A DNA stretch of 64,000 nucleotides from positions 1 to 64,000 of the forward strand of contig JAQWFN010000123.1 in assembly GCA_029238785.1 (NCBI GenBank), read 5' to 3'. Origin of the DNA: Flavobacteriales bacterium. Lineage in GTDB: Bacteria > Bacteroidota > Bacteroidia > Flavobacteriales_D > Sanyastnellaceae. The stretch's first letter is position 1, and each line of letters begins with the position of its first letter. The position numbers were made by a program, and so were the translations under genes. This document shows positions 17,945 to 25,358 of this stretch, piece after piece. The notes under the pieces are model-generated. The model had not been told where the DNA came from and made no database searches. It worked only from the letters and a program-made list of their open reading frames with translations.

Positions 17945-19987
17945 CTAAAACAGTTTTATAAAAATCACTTCTAAAAACAAAAAGGCCAAGGCCAAAACAA
18001 GGAACATCCACCACAGTGTTCGTCCTTCATCTATATCCGCCACAAGCGCGGCAATGCGATCTATATCCCCTTCAAAAACGGCAGCATTACTCCAGTTTTT
18101 TTCATTCAGAACACCCTGCCATTCGCTTATTGAATAGGCTTGAGTGGCGCTTTCTAAACGAGAATAGTTAAAGCTCAAAGCTTCTTTTAGTACTTCTCCT
18201 TGTCCCAATTCATATTGCCCAGCATCTTGAATTTGACTGTGCACAAACAATTGCGTTTTACCTCCTAATTGTCTTGATTCAGGAATAAAGGTAAACTCAT
18301 TGTCTTTACTGCGAATTTCAAAAACTTCGTCGTTCTGCAAACCTTTGTTAGACAATTCAATTACCACCTCATCGCTTACGGGGTAGTACAATGGTGTTTT
18401 TCGCTGACTAAATTCGGCAATCCTAAGTAAACTTGGCACAAAGAGGGCGTGCTGAGCAAAATTGCTTTGTGAGCTCGACAAAGAAGTAGCCAAAAGATAA
18501 AAGCGACCATTTCCAAGAGGATAGGCAGCTAAAAAGCTCGTTCCTGATTGAAGTGAAAGCAGCTGTTCTTCATCGTTTCTTGAAGATCGATTGATGACAT
18601 AAGCTCCATCACCCTTCGGTAAATCAATGTTTCCATTTAATGATTCAAAAACACCTGAGTAGATGAAGTGGTCTAAATTTATTTCATCCACCTTAAAACT
18701 TCCGATAGATTTAGCAATCTGGCTATTAGCTAAAGCTAAGGTAAGTTCGTTATAAGTGCTCACATCTCCATTTTCTGAAGGAATAAGCAAACAAGTTCCT
18801 CCATTGCGGGTATAGTTTTCAAGTTCATTAACCAAGCCAGAACTCACAGCATCTAGTTGATTCAAGATGAGCAATTGATAAGCACTCAATTCTCCATAAT
18901 TCACCTGACCTTCGCTCATTGAACTGTAAGCATAAAAGGGATCGTTGGCGAAAACCTTCTCTACATTGCTTCCCGCGCTTTTGCCTTTGATGTCGAGAAT
19001 ACTGATTTGACTTGCAACATTGTACGAAAAGAAAAATTCGTCGTCGAAAGTCACGGGATAATCCTCAATACTCAAGCTGGCAAACTGATTCCCAGCAGAG
19101 GTTTGGGTGAAAGTAAGACTGGTATCAGTCGCAACTCCAGGAACCAATTTAAAGCTACCAATGGCTTTCTTAGCACCGTTGATATTGAGTTGTAAGGGGA
19201 TGTTCTCAAGAACCTCATCTGAGTTATGCTTCACTCTTAAATGAAGCACCTCAGGTTGATTCAAGACGCGCACAGGAGTATCAAACCACACACTATCGAT
19301 GTAAACATTCACGTCAATGGCCGAAAGCTGAGGAACAAAGCGAACATTAATCAAACTATCTGCTTTAAAATCTGCCGACAATTCGTGCGTGTTTTTCTGA
19401 AGATCTGACAAGAGAAAAGAAAGTCGTTCACCTTCTAGTTCATTCGATTTCAGCAGGTCGTTCTGACGAGAAATCACATCTTCCAACTTTCTAACTTGCG
19501 CTGAAACTTGTATCTCATCAATCAACTCTTTTGCTTCTTCCTTACTCACCAATCGTTGGTGCCTTCCTTCGAAATCATTGGTGATGATTTGAAAACGATC
19601 TGTTGGTCCGTAGGCCAAAAGCAGCTCTCTAGCCTTATTCTTGGCTACTTCAAGCAGTTGTCCTTCTTCGCTCTCACCTTCCATCGAAAAGCTATTATCG
19701 ATGTAAATAGAAATAGCACGGTCTCCTTGGGCTTTGTTGTTTTCGTGGAGGGGAATAAAGGGCTGCGCAAAGGCCAAAATCAAACAAGCTAATGCAATTA
19801 AACGGGCAAAAAGTATAAGGAAGTGCTTGATTTTCGAGCGCGACTTGGTTTCTTGTTGAACCTCTTTTAGAAAAGATACATTGGAGAATGTAACTTTGCG
19901 AAAGCGACGAAAATTAAATAGGTGAACAATAATGGGAATCAACAGGGCGAAGAGTGCCCACAATATTTCCGGTCGTGCAAAGCTCAT
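17945..19987 (-). CDS. BatA-domain, VWA-like membrane protein
   Basis: This is a 680-residue protein starting MSFARPEILWALFALLIPII; the frame's TTG nine bases upstream is rejected. Residues 1-80 form the BatA domain with two transmembrane helices (LFALLIPIIVHLFNFRRF and HFLILFARLIALACLILAFA). A von Willebrand A-like domain follows, with the MIDAS-type IDNSFSM near residue 97. A long beta-rich periplasmic region and a C-terminal transmembrane helix (LWWMFLVLALAFLFLEVIFI) complete it. Homologues occur near Bat/MoxR-type systems, but no MoxR ATPase is present here. It lies four bases upstream of the dihydroorotase-like gene and is probably co-transcribed with it. Confidence 0.85.
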   Translation of the reverse strand: MSFARPEILWALFALLIPIIVHLFNFRRFRKVTFSNVSFLKEVQQETKSRSKIKHFLILFARLIALACLILAFAQPFIPLHENNKAQGDRAISIYIDNSFSMEGESEEGQLLEVAKNKARELLLAYGPTDRFQIITNDFEGRHQRLVSKEEAKELIDEIQVSAQVRKLEDVISRQNDLLKSNELEGERLSFLLSDLQKNTHELSADFKADSLINVRFVPQLSAIDVNVYIDSVWFDTPVRVLNQPEVLHLRVKHNSDEVLENIPLQLNINGAKKAIGSFKLVPGVATDTSLTFTQTSAGNQFASLSIEDYPVTFDDEFFFSYNVASQISILDIKGKSAGSNVEKVFANDPFYAYSSMSEGQVNYGELSAYQLLILNQLDAVSSGLVNELENYTRNGGTCLLIPSENGDVSTYNELTLALANSQIAKSIGSFKVDEINLDHFIYSGVFESLNGNIDLPKGDGAYVINRSSRNDEEQLLSLQSGTSFLAAYPLGNGRFYLLATSLSSSQSNFAQHALFVPSLLRIAEFSQRKTPLYYPVSDEVVIELSNKGLQNDEVFEIRSKDNEFTFIPESRQLGGKTQLFVHSQIQDAGQYELGQGEVLKEALSFNYSRLESATQAYSISEWQGVLNEKNWSNAAVFEGDIDRIAALVADIDEGRTLWWMFLVLALAFLFLEVIFIKLF

Positions 19988-19993
19988 TAAGCA

Positions 19994-20001
19994 CAAATTT
20001 A
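19994..20001 (-). promoter_or_regulatory. -7 box TAAATTTG before the BatA-domain gene
   Basis: On the minus strand a perfect TAnnTTTG box ends six bases before the ATG at 19987. A near copy (TAAATTTC) lies directly upstream. The predicted transcript would be leaderless or have a leader of only one or two bases. Confidence 0.5.
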
Positions 20002-20059
20002 GCGGAAATTTAGCGACTTGTAAGCTTTTTTTTCAAGCAAGTAATAGATCGTGGTGAAG

Positions 20060-20833
20060 ATGAAAATGAAAGACCTTGAGATGAAAGAATATCTCGACGA
20101 ACAAATGAGCAAATACAACCTTGCGGGTTTCATTGGTGAAGATCCAATTGCCATACCTCACGGATTCACAAAGCGAGAAGATATTGAAATTGCTGCCTTC
20201 TTTTCAGCCATCATCGCATGGGGTCAGCGCCCTACCATCATGAAGAATGCGCGCAGTTTGATGGAGCGCATGGAAGAAACGCCTTATGATTTTGTGATGA
20301 ATGCTTCGGAAAACGATCTTCAAGCCTTTGATGGATTTGTGCACCGAACGTTTAATTCAGAAGATGCCAAACATTTTGTGAGGGCTTTGAAAAAAGTTTA
20401 CCAAAACGGTGGACTAGAACAAGTCTTTGTAGATGCATTTATGGCAGGACAGCCCAATTACAAATCTGGAATTATGGCACTTCGGGAGCTTTTTTTCGGC
20501 ATACCCCATCAGCCCCGCACACAAAAACACTTGGCAAATCCCGACAAAGGATCTTCGGCAAAGCGCTTGAACATGTTTTTGAGATGGATGGTGAGGCAAG
20601 ACAAACGGGGGGTTGACTTCGGTTTGTGGACCAGGCTGGACAGCTCCTTACTCCTCCTGCCCTTGGATGTTCATACAGGTAATGTGTCTCGAGAGCTTGG
20701 TTTGTTAAAGCGCACGCAGAACGATTGGAAAGCGGTAATTGAAATAAGCGAGCAGCTTAAGCGCTTTGATCCTAAAGACCCAATAAAATATGATTTTGCT
20801 TTGTTTGGAATTGGTGTGAATGGGGGTATATGA
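20060..20833 (+). CDS. TIGR02757 family protein
   Basis: This is a cytoplasmic protein of about 257 residues, matching the TIGR02757 group of Bacteroidota and relatives. Diagnostic parts are DPIAIPHGFTKREDIEIAAF near the start, the central SSAKRLNMFLRWMVRQDK, and the C-terminal LDVHTGNVSRELGL followed by DFALFGIGVNG. Function is unknown. The fold resembles helix-hairpin-helix DNA glycosylases, judged only from the helical pattern and the DVHT and GVN motifs. The start is one of several in-frame codons (GTG 20051, ATG 20060, ATG 20066). It is divergent from the BatA gene. A short hairpin (CCTCA/TGAGG, 20846-20864) with four T follows and could be a weak terminator. Confidence 0.83.
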   Translation: MKMKDLEMKEYLDEQMSKYNLAGFIGEDPIAIPHGFTKREDIEIAAFFSAIIAWGQRPTIMKNARSLMERMEETPYDFVMNASENDLQAFDGFVHRTFNSEDAKHFVRALKKVYQNGGLEQVFVDAFMAGQPNYKSGIMALRELFFGIPHQPRTQKHLANPDKGSSAKRLNMFLRWMVRQDKRGVDFGLWTRLDSSLLLLPLDVHTGNVSRELGLLKRTQNDWKAVIEISEQLKRFDPKDPIKYDFALFGIGVNGGI

Positions 20834-20877
20834 ATTTGCTTTGTTCCTCATTTCTTAGCTGAGGTTTTGAAAATGAG

Positions 20878-21211
20878 CTTATCCATTTAGGTCGCCAACC
20901 TGAAAAACAGAAGAATCCCCTTCGTTCTTCGCTCTCGTTCTCACTCAGAAAACACTTATCCATTTAAGTTGCCAAGTACTATAAACAAGGAAAAACACCC
21001 TCATTCTCCGCTCTCATTCTCACTCTGAAAAATCTTATCCATTTAGGTCGCCAACCTGAAAAACAGAAGAATTCCCTTCGTTCTTCGCTTTCATTCTCAC
21101 TCAGAAAACACTTATCCATTTAAGTTGCCAAGTACTATAAAACAAGGAAAAACACCCTCATTCTCCGCTCTCATTCTCACTCTGAAAAAGCTTATCCATT
21201 TAGGTCGCCAA
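20878..21211. repeat. Two-phase tandem repeat, period 156-157 bp, made of alternating 77/79-80 bp halves
   Basis: The phrase CTTATCCATTTA begins at 20878, 20955, 21034, 21111 and 21191. Odd copies continue GGTCGCCAA and even copies AGTTGCCAA. Each half then has its own middle and a pyrimidine-rich end closing on TTCTCACTC(A/T)GAAAA. So the array is A-B-A-B plus a partial A. The two full A-B units are nearly identical, differing at a handful of bases and one inserted A. A and B share only their ends. Nothing in it codes convincingly. It fills the gap between TIGR02757 and the SiaC gene. Confidence 0.92.
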
Positions 21212-21259
21212 AACACAGAATGTAAAAGGGGCACTTTTGTGGGATGGCCTTGAAGTTGT

Positions 21260-21640
21260 TTATTGAACTGTCGTTATCACCTCAAAAGGAAGTTTAATCA
21301 AACTCTTCAACTCATGACCTTTTTCAATCATTAACTCATCATCCTCTTCAGCAAACCAATTAATTTTTATCAATGATGCTTTGCCGTAGATCTCTAATTT
21401 TGAGAGCAACTCTAGTAAGTATCTTCCAGAAGAAGAATTAAAATAATCGAGCTGAAAATTCAACTCAACTTTCTGAATCGGATTGGCCCTGAGGTAAGCT
21501 TCTGTCCAGTCAATAATCGGCTGGTAAAACGAGAAGGCATCCTCAGGAAGAGATCTTCCGTTGATACGCAACACACCACTGCTCTTATCGAACATGACTT
21601 CTGGTGTTTCTGCACTTGCTTTTATCTCGAGTGATTGCAT
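21260..21640 (-). CDS. siaC: SiaC-type regulatory phosphoprotein (DUF1987)
   Basis: Predicted 126-residue cytoplasmic protein of the DUF1987/SiaC family. It has an N-terminal beta strand pair (TPEVMFDKSSGVLRINGRSLPED), the central FSFYQPIIDWTEAYLR, then VELNFQLDYFNSSSGRYLLELL. In this fold a Thr or Ser near that loop is the phosphorylation site in Pseudomonas SiaC; here the loop reads YFNSSSGR. In the known pathway SiaB phosphorylates SiaC and the phosphatase SiaA reverses it, controlling a diguanylate cyclase. No SiaD is present in this window. The gene lies nine bases downstream of the SiaB-like gene. Confidence 0.85.
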   Translation of the reverse strand: MQSLEIKASAETPEVMFDKSSGVLRINGRSLPEDAFSFYQPIIDWTEAYLRANPIQKVELNFQLDYFNSSSGRYLLELLSKLEIYGKASLIKINWFAEEDDELMIEKGHELKSLIKLPFEVITTVQ

Positions 21641-21649
21641 TTGGGTGGT

Positions 21650-22753
21650 TTATACAACAACACTTAATGTATAAAACATATCTCCATCATAGGGAGTCAA
21701 GCTATATCGCGGAACTTCTGTACTCGCTTTAGCAATTTGAATCAAGCCTAAACCGGTTCTTGTTTTATCTTCTAAGTAAATACTCTCTTTAATTTTTTCT
21801 TTGTGCAAGATAGCGAGTTCCTCGTACTTCATTTCTTGCAACTCTTTTATCCTCGTACTAAGTTCTTTAGATTCTGTCTCCTCAACCCTATTTCCCGTTT
21901 GTACAAAAAACCTGTCTTTATATCTTCCTATGGTAAAAATGCCATCTTTGGCTCCATTTGTTCCTTTGGCGTGCTTCGCGATATTCTGGAGCATTTCAAT
22001 GAGAACATGTCCCACTTTCTTTGCCAAATAAGCTTCATGTTTGCTCTGACCAATATTGCTTTCAACAATGTTCAATAAAGGTAAAATACTCTTTTGAGAG
22101 AAATCGCCTTTATAGGTCATCATCAAGTCAGACTCTTCTAATTGTTTGTAGAGCGACTTCGTTCTTTCGATTTGATTTGCACCAGTCTTACCGTCTATCG
22201 ACGAAAAGAAAACCTGTTGGTGGAATAAAGCATAATCACCATCTAGTGGTTCAAACTCAACTTCCAAACGATTCCCTGATTTACGCGCGATTTCGATTAA
22301 TCCGAGACCTGCACCGCCCTTATCGCTTAATTCATTATTAACAAGTTGAGCACGATACATTTCTTTAAGTTCTTCTCTTGTTTTTGAGTTGATCAAAGCA
22401 ACTGTTTGACTCAATCCTTCGATTTGATCTTTTCGAACTACATTAATTGAATTGATGAAGTAACTATCACCTTCACTGCGAAAGGTAAACATCCCATCGT
22501 CCAAAATGGTCTCATTTGGATCACGTTTGATTTGTTCGCCATGCTTGATGATATTCTGAAAGCACTCAACAAGAAGAAAAGACACTTTCCTATTCATCTT
22601 TTTTTGCCCTAGATGGTCAGCGATGGTATTCTCACTGATGTCCACAATCCTCTCAGTCAAACCGTCGTGAAACGGACCTCGATAAGAAAAAGACAACTGA
22701 ACATCTTTGACTTCCATATAAACACGAAAAGCAGAAGCAGGGTTTAACTCCAT
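21650..22753 (-). CDS. siaB: SiaB-type kinase with two tandem domains
   Basis: This is a 367-residue protein made of two copies of the SiaB family (DUF6272) domain, about 180 residues each. Copy 1 has SFLLVECFQNIIKHGE (about 56-72) and the glycine loop DKGGAGLGLIEIARKSG. Copy 2 has HVLIEMLQNIAKHAKG (about 240-256) and DKTRTGLGLIQIAKAS. These are the N-box-like Asn and the G-box of a GHKL ATPase fold. SiaB homologues I know are single-domain, so this looks like an internal duplication and fusion. It should phosphorylate the adjacent SiaC protein. The start is ATG 22753, and it is transcribed together with siaC. Confidence 0.85.
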   Translation of the reverse strand: MELNPASAFRVYMEVKDVQLSFSYRGPFHDGLTERIVDISENTIADHLGQKKMNRKVSFLLVECFQNIIKHGEQIKRDPNETILDDGMFTFRSEGDSYFINSINVVRKDQIEGLSQTVALINSKTREELKEMYRAQLVNNELSDKGGAGLGLIEIARKSGNRLEVEFEPLDGDYALFHQQVFFSSIDGKTGANQIERTKSLYKQLEESDLMMTYKGDFSQKSILPLLNIVESNIGQSKHEAYLAKKVGHVLIEMLQNIAKHAKGTNGAKDGIFTIGRYKDRFFVQTGNRVEETESKELSTRIKELQEMKYEELAILHKEKIKESIYLEDKTRTGLGLIQIAKASTEVPRYSLTPYDGDMFYTLSVVV

Positions 22754-22955
22754 TCAATGTATTGTTAGCATTCGAAAAATAACACCATTCAAACCAAAAG
22801 CTGAATAAGGCACCTTTTAATTGTTAAAAAGATCACGTTAATAGACCTGATTAATTGAGCTTGGTGTCTGAATGAATACGTTAAAGAAGGGTTTTTGGTT
22901 TCACCGCAAGAAAAAAGCAATGAGAATTGAGACCAAAACAAAAAGCGCTAAATAC

Positions 22956-23108
22956 AAAAAACACCCTCGTTAGGGTGTTTTTCATGACTTGATTTAACCA
23001 AACTAGAGCTTTAACCATATACTCTAATCATTATTTTGCTTTCGGTTTTGAAACCGAGTGAGTCTTAAATTATGACAATATTTTTGCTACCTGTTTGTCA
23101 TACTAACA
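22956..23108 (-). ncRNA. Candidate structured small RNA or attenuated leader upstream of siaB
   Basis: Reading leftward, a perfect -7 box TACCTTTG (23119-23112) is followed by about 150 bases and an intrinsic terminator at 22982-22957. The interval has two more inverted repeats: TATGACAA/TTGTCATA (arms 23095-23102 and 23071-23078) and TCGGTTT/AAACCGA (23051-23057 and 23042-23048). No reading frame longer than a few codons is present. It could be a free-standing small RNA or a leader that terminates before siaB, whose ATG lies 200 bases further on. I do not recognise it as RNase P, tmRNA, SRP or 6S RNA. The exact 5' end is inferred. Confidence 0.5.
22957..22982. terminator. Perfect 11-bp terminator hairpin, bidirectional
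   Basis: AAAAACACCCT pairs perfectly with AGGGTGTTTTT around the four-base loop CGTT. Both strands have a T tract at the 3' side of the stem. It would end the candidate minus-strand RNA and could also stop transcripts coming from the left. Confidence 0.85.
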
Positions 23109-23111
23109 CTG

Positions 23112-23119
23112 CAAAGGTA
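23112..23119 (-). promoter_or_regulatory. -7 box TACCTTTG of the candidate small RNA
   Basis: A perfect TAnnTTTG followed by CAGTG on the minus strand. No annotated gene starts nearby in that direction, so its target is the hairpin-rich interval to the left. A TTG lies upstream, but at less than the usual -33 spacing. Confidence 0.5.
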
Positions 23120-23246
23120 AGAGGAAGCAAGGGCTTACTTTTCGTTTTTTCGATGGGCTGCTTTATAATGCCGACAAAATGCATTCAATTGAGATATTCG
23201 GTGTAAAACAGTTAAAAAAAGCCCTCATCCTGAACTCAAAAAAGTG

Positions 23247-23272
23247 TTGAAGGAGCCAAAATGCCCCTTCAA
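23247..23272. other. Hairpin, inverted repeat TTGAAGG/CCTTCAA
   Basis: Seven-base perfect arms (23247-23253, 23266-23272), plus two more pairs after one mismatch. There is no adjacent T-run, so it is not a standard terminator. Role unknown. Confidence 0.6.
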
Positions 23273-23322
23273 GTTTAGCAATAATTAGACAGGTTATAAT
23301 TTCTTTACTAGTAAGCTTAAAC

Positions 23323-23345
23323 CGGAGCGGCTCACCCCCGCTCCG
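23323..23345. other. GC-rich hairpin, inverted repeat CGGAGCGG/CCGCTCCG
   Basis: Perfect eight-base arms around CTCACCC in AT-rich surroundings. It lies directly after the stop of a short protein-like frame on the minus strand (stop at about 23356-23358). It lacks a proper T-run. It could be a weak terminator or a repeat element. Confidence 0.6.
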
Positions 23346-23887
23346 ACTTATTGCTTTTACTTCAACATCCATTGCGCCTCCATCACAAAGGCATTCACAA
23401 TTGAACAATTCACCAAATCAATGCTATTCAATGGAAGTGTTGATTGTTTGATAGTATTTACGCCCGCAGTTCACGCTTGTTTATTTTTTTCGACAAGGCG
23501 ACGAATAATTTCGTTTTTCGGCACGAAAACAGCTTTTTACCGCACCGTCGCTTATCCCTCATGAGCTGTAAAGAACCTTTTTGAAGTAAATGAGCACTAC
23601 TGACTGCACAGAGCATTTTCTAAAACAAGGGGAAGCTATCAATCACACAAATCTCGCCATCGTCAAAACCTAGCACAGCAAATGTGCTTGATCATAGGTC
23701 TGTCATAGCTGTGGCAACTTGACTGTAAGAAATTTCGTCCGAGCTTCTTTTGCTCCCATCTCAACCATAAATAATTTAGCTTCCAGGAAGCAAGAAGCTT
23801 CACTCATATAGCAAGAAATTTAATTGTTCAGCGATATTCAGCGAAACACCTATTTCGAGATTCACTTTTATGCATCATCTTTGTATT

Positions 23888-23907
23888 ATGTTATGCTGGC
23901 ATAACAT
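23888..23907. promoter_or_regulatory. 20-bp operator-like palindrome upstream of the XRE gene
   Basis: ATGTTATGC and GCATAACAT are perfect arms separated by TG. A -7-like box CATCTTTG (23876-23883) ends four bases before it, so the palindrome would cover the transcription start. Copies of ATGCATCAT lie at 23870-23878 and 23942-23950. This suggests an autoregulatory operator, although the gene starts about 190 bases downstream. Confidence 0.5.
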
Positions 23908-24094
23908 TTAAGGCTTTAAAAATTGCTGACTCCTTTGTAAGATGCATCATAATTGCAGTTTTTACCTTTTTAAGGAATTCAGTTCAAGTTCAAGAAGTCT
24001 TTAATACATGAAAAAACACCCCTTCTTACTTAAAATACTAGGGTTTTATGTATCTCGCTAACAATTTAAAGAGCCACTTTTGGTTATTTGCCGC

Positions 24095-24385
24095 ATGTCT
24101 ATGACTGATCAAGATTACATCAATTACGTTGGAAAAGCGATAGTACAACGACGCAAAGCACTCGGCTTGTCACAAGCTGATTTAGCTTACCGTGTGAACA
24201 TGGAAGTACCTAACTTGAGTGTTATCGAGAACGGCAAGTCCAATCCACAGGTTTTAACTTTACTGAAAATTGCTTCAGCCCTGGACTCCAATCTTGGAGA
24301 ATTCCTTCCAACTTTGTCGAAACCTCGACAATTTCTGGAACAACCAACAGTTTACATTCCTCAAAGAAGAAAGAAGAAAGCCTAA
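24095..24385 (+). CDS. XRE-family helix-turn-helix regulator
   Basis: This is a 96-residue protein consisting almost only of a Cro/C1-type HTH. Residues 12-68 carry it: IVQRRKALGLSQADLAYRVN, then VPNLSVIENGKSNPQVLTLL and KIASALDSNLGEFL. The basic tail ends QRRKKKA. I place the start at ATG 24095 (MSMTDQDY); ATG 24101 is equally possible. It stands alone between the 1.3 kb non-coding region and a terminator, with no toxin partner, phage genes or methylase nearby. A perfect palindrome upstream may be its binding site. Confidence 0.88.
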   Translation: MSMTDQDYINYVGKAIVQRRKALGLSQADLAYRVNMEVPNLSVIENGKSNPQVLTLLKIASALDSNLGEFLPTLSKPRQFLEQPTVYIPQRRKKKA

Positions 24386-24432
24386 CTGGAGCAAAGAAAA
24401 AGGAGTGTCTGAATCCTTACGAAACAAACTTA

Positions 24433-24459
24433 AAAGAGCGTCAATATGGCGCTCTTTTT
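24433..24459 (+). terminator. Intrinsic terminator after the XRE gene
   Basis: AAAGAGCG (24433-24440) pairs with CGCTCTTT (24450-24457) around a nine-base loop, followed by a T-run to 24459. It lies about 48 bases after the XRE stop. Confidence 0.8.
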
Positions 24460-24500
24460 GCTTGTCATGATTTTTTTCAAAAAAAAAGGGAGCAACAAAA

Positions 24501-24530
24501 AAAAGCGAGCTTCAGATGAAACTCGCTTTT
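24501..24530 (-). terminator. Intrinsic terminator after tRNA-Glu
   Basis: On the minus strand AAAAGCGAG pairs with CTCGCTTTT around a loop that can fold further (TTCA/TGAA), followed by eight T. It begins two bases after the tRNA 3' end. Confidence 0.85.
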
Positions 24531-24532
24531 CG

Positions 24533-24604
24533 TAGCCCGTAGGGGATTCGAACCCCTGCTACCAGGATGAAAACCTGGCGTCCTAACCCCTAGACGAACG
24601 GGCC
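24533..24604 (-). tRNA. tRNA-Glu (anticodon TTC)
   Basis: A complete cloverleaf on the minus strand: acceptor GGCCCGT/ACGGGCT (one G-T pair), D arm with GTC/GAC, anticodon stem CCAGG/CCTGG around TTTTCAT giving anticodon TTC, and T arm AGGGG-TTCGAAT-CCCCT. The discriminator is A. CCA is not encoded. About 72 bases long, with its own terminator. Confidence 0.95.
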
Positions 24605-24668
24605 ATTGTTCTTTTGGGAGTGCAAATATACACAAGTTGATTTTCTCTCCAAAAAAAACTGAGAAAAA

Positions 24669-25358
24669 TTACACAATTTCTTCCCCATCCTCTGTACTGA
24701 ACTTGAAACCTAGTCGCTTTCCAGTAACAATGTTCATGTTCATACTTAATGCTTCTATCTGACCCACAGTAACTTCCTGCACATGCTGGTAAGGAGGAGT
24801 GTATAAATCAAAACCTAAAGTATAAATCATGGCACTCTCCACAATTCTGGTCAATTCTTCTTTAGACACTTTCGAATTCAAAAAGTCATTGTACAAATAG
24901 CCCAGCTGACGTTTCCCTTGAACCATAAAATGACCTTCATGATTCACAAAAATACGTGCAATCATGTAACCCAAATCGTGTTTTCTTTGAAACTTAAAGG
25001 AGTCTGCTAGAAAATTGTAAACGTTGATTACACCTACATAGCCGTTCAACTCGTTATCGCGCAAATAACTGCTGTTCCAAACACTGTGCGAACGATCGAA
25101 TTGAAAAACATTGGTGTGCATGTGAAAAATCAACACATCACCAGCCATTTTAATCTCAGCCTCAAACTCACCCTTGTCTTTATAATAAAACTGAACTCTC
25201 GAGTCGGTATTTGCAAACTCATCTTGAATTCCTTCAATTGACTCAGCGAGGACCTCCTTCAAGGTTGAAAAGGTACTGTGCACTTGAGCATAAACATCCT
25301 GCTTTAAGCAAGAGCGCTCTTTGATCATTTTTACGATCAATTCTTTTGCTTCACTCAT
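24669..25358 (-). CDS. Conserved-looking hypothetical protein downstream of proS
   Basis: Predicted 229-residue cytoplasmic protein with no signal peptide or membrane span. It mixes helices and strands (e.g. EIKMAGDVLIFHMHTNVFQF, NELNGYVGVINVYNFLADSF, LGYMIARIFVNHEGHFMVQG), and it carries no metal or nucleotide motif I know. Its ATG directly abuts the proS stop (25359), so the two genes are co-translated. I recall the same neighbour of proS in other Bacteroidota but cannot name a function. Confidence 0.75.
   Translation of the reverse strand: MSEAKELIVKMIKERSCLKQDVYAQVHSTFSTLKEVLAESIEGIQDEFANTDSRVQFYYKDKGEFEAEIKMAGDVLIFHMHTNVFQFDRSHSVWNSSYLRDNELNGYVGVINVYNFLADSFKFQRKHDLGYMIARIFVNHEGHFMVQGKRQLGYLYNDFLNSKVSKEELTRIVESAMIYTLGFDLYTPPYQHVQEVTVGQIEALSMNMNIVTGKRLGFKFSTEDGEEIV

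Larger units (their letters stand above)
22754..24094. other. 1.3 kb region without a convincing gene
   Basis: The interval between siaB and the XRE gene holds no open frame I trust on either strand. It contains a candidate minus-strand small RNA (22956-23108) with a promoter and terminator, two further hairpins (23247-23272 and 23323-23345), some short frames that look like decayed coding sequence (23358-23560), a compact 13-bp palindrome GCTTCC-A-GGAAGC (23779-23791), and a 20-bp palindrome (23888-23907) flanked by copies of ATGCATCAT. The stretch 23560-23760 shows nothing I can identify. Confidence 0.7.

Noticed and set aside
20878-21211. CRISPR array
   Set aside because: The spacing varies, the would-be spacers are themselves repeated, there are only five short copies and no cas genes.
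23163-23408. 81-residue open frame on the minus strand in the non-coding region
   Set aside because: Composition is odd, it has no family resemblance, it contains both hairpins, and a different frame of the same strand looks more protein-like.
23638-23700. Short minus-strand frame encoding FAVLGFDDGEICVIDSFPLF
   Set aside because: It looks protein-like, but it is only about 20 codons, has no start codon and a stop immediately upstream.
22754-24094. RNase P, tmRNA, SRP or 6S RNA in the gap
   Set aside because: I looked for the conserved cores (tag reading frame and CCA end of tmRNA, GGAAG tetraloop region of SRP RNA, P4 region of RNase P) and found none.
24497-24604. Attachment site at the tRNA-Glu 3' end
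   Set aside because: No integrase, no duplicated tRNA end and no foreign-looking island nearby; the tRNA has an ordinary terminator.
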